Shown: one piece after another, positions 62,216-64,000 of the stretch
How positions within the stretch are numbered: the first letter of the stretch is position 1
Layout of the letters: every line of letters starts with the position of its first letter
NCBI RefSeq assembly: GCF_001613365.1
Contig: NZ_BDCF01000047.1
Span: 1 to 64,000, forward strand
Source of the DNA: Nocardia xishanensis NBRC 101358
GTDB lineage: Bacteria > Actinomycetota > Actinomycetes > Mycobacteriales > Mycobacteriaceae
DNA: 64,000 nucleotides
Direction of reading: 5' to 3'
Made by a program: the position numbers and the translations under genes
Notes under the pieces: generated by a model
Database searches by the model: none
What the model saw: the letters and a program-made list of their open reading frames with translations, nothing else
What the model was told of the DNA's origin: nothing

Positions 62216-63175
62216 TCAGCGCGCCGCGACGGGGACCGCCGGCTCCTGTTCGACCAGGTCGGCGTTGATCGCGATGGCGGCCGTCGATCCCGCGCCCGCG
62301 GCGGAGATCACCTGGGCGCCGGGGTCCGCGACATTGCCCGCCGCCCAGACTCCCGGCACGCTGGTCCGTCCGCGCGCGTCGGTGACGACCCAGCCGTCCG
62401 GCCCTGTCTCGCAGCCGAGCGCGGTGAGCACGTCGCCGTTGGGCACGAAGGTCGGCGCGACGAACACCGCCGATCGCGGCACCGCGCGGCCGTCGGCCAG
62501 CTCCACGCCGCGCAGCCTGCCGTCCTCGACCGCCAACCGCGCGACCTCACCGGTGACGACGCGCACGCCCCGGGCGGCGAGCCGATCCAGATCGTGCCAG
62601 GTCAGCTCCATCGTGTGCGGGAAGAAGATCACGTCGGCCGACCACTGCGGCAGCAGCAGCGCGACGTGCACCGCCCTGGCCACCGCGCCGGGTTCGGTGC
62701 CGCCGATCACGCCGAGCGGCTGATCGCGTACCTCGTATCCGTGGCAATACGGGCAGTGCAGGACGTCCGCGCCCCAGCGCTCGCGCACACCGGGCAGGTC
62801 GGGCAGCACGTCGCGCAGTCCGGTCGCGACGAGCACGCGCCGGGCCGTCAGCTGTCCGCCCGAGGCCAGGCGGAGCGTGAATTCGCCTGTGTCCCGGTCT
62901 CTTTCCGCGTCCGTCACCTCGTCGTCGAGCAGCTCGCCGCCGTATCCAGCCACCTCGGCGGCGCCGGTGGCCAGTAACTCGGTGGGCGGCAGGCCATCCC
63001 TGGACAGGAAGCCGTGCATGTGCTGGGCGGGCGCATTGCGCGGCGCGCCGCCCTCGACCACCGCGACTCGCCGCCGCGCCCTGGTCAAGACCAGCGCCGC
63101 CGAAAGTCCCGCCGCGCCGCCGCCGACGACGACCACGTCGTAGGCCCGCTGATCCTCGGTGTTCTGTTCACTCAT
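62216..63175 (-). CDS. Thioredoxin-reductase-like flavoprotein
   Basis: The ATG at 63175, behind GAGGTG, gives 319 residues. The FAD motif is VVVGGGAAGLSAAL, the redox pair is CPYC in LHCPYCHGYEV, and the C-terminal FAD motif is VPGVWAAGNVADP. It has the low-molecular-weight thioredoxin-reductase fold, but the NADPH motif is weak (GVIGGTEPGAVARA instead of GGGDSA), as in ferredoxin- or bacillithiol-type or orphan reductases. The XRE-cupin gene diverges from it and probably controls it. No thioredoxin gene adjoins, so the partner is unknown. Confidence 0.85.
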   Translation of the reverse strand: MSEQNTEDQRAYDVVVVGGGAAGLSAALVLTRARRRVAVVEGGAPRNAPAQHMHGFLSRDGLPPTELLATGAAEVAGYGGELLDDEVTDAERDRDTGEFTLRLASGGQLTARRVLVATGLRDVLPDLPGVRERWGADVLHCPYCHGYEVRDQPLGVIGGTEPGAVARAVHVALLLPQWSADVIFFPHTMELTWHDLDRLAARGVRVVTGEVARLAVEDGRLRGVELADGRAVPRSAVFVAPTFVPNGDVLTALGCETGPDGWVVTDARGRTSVPGVWAAGNVADPGAQVISAAGAGSTAAIAINADLVEQEPAVPVAAR

Positions 63176-63296
63176 GCTCGCACCTCGCCGATCCTCGGTT
63201 CCGGCATGCGCGATACGCGCTGGCACATGATTCGTGGTCTCCGTTCACTCATACGCGATCACCTCCGCGTCCACGGTGCCGGTCAGCGCCCGGTAT

Positions 63297-63314
63297 CGGC
63301 AACGAAATTTGCCG
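63297..63314. promoter_or_regulatory. Inverted repeat in the flavoprotein/XRE divergent promoter
   Basis: CGGCAA (63297-63302) and TTGCCG (63309-63314) are perfect 6-bp arms around CGAAAT. The site lies 30 bases before the regulator start in the 168-bp space between the divergent genes, so it is a likely self-operator of the XRE regulator. Confidence 0.5.
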
Positions 63315-63343
63315 TTTCCGGGAAGCAGGCGTGCACTGAGGAC

Positions 63344-63934
63344 ATGTACGACCAACCGGGTATCACTCGGGCGCTCGCCGATATCGGGCCCCGGCTGAAG
63401 GCGCTGCGCACCCACCGCACCATCACCCTGACCGCGCTGTCGGCGACCACCGGCATCTCCAAGAGCACGCTGTCGCGGCTGGAATCCGGGCAGCGCAAGG
63501 CGAGCCTGGAGTTGCTGTTGCCCATCGCGATGGCCTTGCAGGTGCCGCTGGACGAGCTGGTGGCGGCACCCAAGATCGCGGACCCGCGCGTGCACGCCAC
63601 ACCGCGACAGGTCGACGGGTACACCGTGCTGCCGCTGACCGCTCGCCCCGGCCCGCTGCAAGCGTTCAAGATGATTCTCCCGCCCGAGCGCAAGGATCCC
63701 GATCCCCGGGTGCACGAGGGCTACGAATGGCTGTATGTGCTCTCCGGCAGGCTTCGGCTGATCCTCGGCGAACACGACCTGATCATGGGCCCCGGCGAGA
63801 CCGCGGAATTCGATACGCGGCAACCGCACTGGTTCGGCAGCGCCGGGCGCGGTCCCGTCGAGATACTGAGCCTGTTCGGCAGTCAGGGCGAGCGCATGCA
63901 CGTACGAGCGCGGCCGCGCCGCAGCCAGCGGTGA
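63344..63934 (+). CDS. XRE-family regulator with C-terminal cupin
   Basis: The ATG at 63344 gives 196 residues. Residues ~12-70 are an XRE helix-turn-helix (IGPRLKALRTHRTITLTALS, then GISKSTLSRLESGQRKASLE). Residues ~115-180 form a small cupin barrel (VHEGYEWLYVLSGRLRLILG, GPGETAEFDTRQPHWF). This is the HTH-cupin architecture of repressors and activators sensing small metabolites. It diverges from the thioredoxin-reductase-like gene, an arrangement frequent in actinobacteria, and probably regulates it. Confidence 0.92.
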   Translation: MYDQPGITRALADIGPRLKALRTHRTITLTALSATTGISKSTLSRLESGQRKASLELLLPIAMALQVPLDELVAAPKIADPRVHATPRQVDGYTVLPLTARPGPLQAFKMILPPERKDPDPRVHEGYEWLYVLSGRLRLILGEHDLIMGPGETAEFDTRQPHWFGSAGRGPVEILSLFGSQGERMHVRARPRRSQR

Positions 63935-63946
63935 GTTTCGCCTGCT

Positions 63947-63963
63947 CGCCGGGCAATCCGGCG
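63947..63963 (+). terminator. Short hairpin after the XRE-cupin gene
   Basis: CGCCGG (63947-63952) and CCGGCG (63958-63963) surround GCAAT, 12 bases after the stop. The stem is short and there is no T-run. Nothing else is visible in the last 37 bases. Confidence 0.4.
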
Positions 63964-64000
63964 GGTCGCGGCGAATCATCCTCGCGCCGCCGTGATCTCA

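Overview
The window is very GC-rich actinobacterial DNA, most likely from Nocardia or a close relative in the Mycobacteriales. The block valS-folC-DUF4233-ndk-rne-rplU-rpmA-obg-proB is the conserved housekeeping order of this group. Type VII secretion genes (EspG and a PPE-like protein), a KstR-type operator, a mymA/sadH-like operon and a free-standing LigD-type polymerase point the same way. Assignment to Nocardia is an inference from gene content.

Layout. 1-5.2 kb: a cut-off STAND-type ATPase, a secreted RsiV-like protein, a TPR protein, a YjbR-like protein and a VWA/MoxR pair, all on the minus strand, followed by proA. 6.7-15.2 kb: a ribokinase, a glutamine-synthetase-like gene overlapping an amidohydrolase gene (a split FluG-like pair), a membrane GNAT protein, rtcB, a Nudix hydrolase and a secreted lipase behind a perfect KstR-type palindrome. 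15.3-23.4 kb: a membrane protein, a 93-94-bp tandem repeat, a RecQ-like helicase with a C-terminal phosphoribosyltransferase-like domain, a TetR/MFS divergon with two clear operators, a MazEF-type toxin-antitoxin pair and a LigD-type primase-polymerase. 23.6-29.2 kb: a D-2-hydroxyacid dehydrogenase, then a mymA-like operon (collapsed lipase, SDR, ferritin-like diiron protein, Baeyer-Villiger monooxygenase) and a MerR regulator.

29.4-45.8 kb is the most unusual part and looks like an undescribed biosynthetic gene cluster. Eight minus-strand genes run from 45.8 kb down to 34.8 kb and overlap one another by 4-11 bases throughout: PEP-synthase/PPDK-like enzyme, a fatty-acyl-AMP ligase fused to a nucleotidyltransferase and a PqqD-like segment, an acyl carrier protein, a thioester-reductase-like SDR, an NDP-kinase-like protein, an AfsA-type (gamma-butyrolactone synthase) double-hotdog protein, a nitroreductase and a UbiA prenyltransferase. 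Facing them are an O-methyltransferase, a 57-residue small ORF and an 867-residue natural fusion of a GT4 glycosyltransferase to a cytochrome P450, with a second glycosyltransferase diverging from it. Together they suggest activation and ACP loading of an acyl chain, reduction, AfsA-type condensation, prenylation, oxidation, methylation and glycosylation of one small molecule. No product or regulator can be named from this sequence.

46-48.7 kb carries three ESX (type VII) genes, ending in a PPE-like protein with a long Pro/Thr-rich tail. After a 620-bp repeat-bearing gap comes the housekeeping block from proB (49.3 kb) to valS (62.0 kb). The right edge holds a thioredoxin-reductase-like flavoprotein diverging from an XRE-cupin regulator. 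proB and proA, functionally consecutive enzymes of proline synthesis, lie 43 kb apart with the accessory genes between them.
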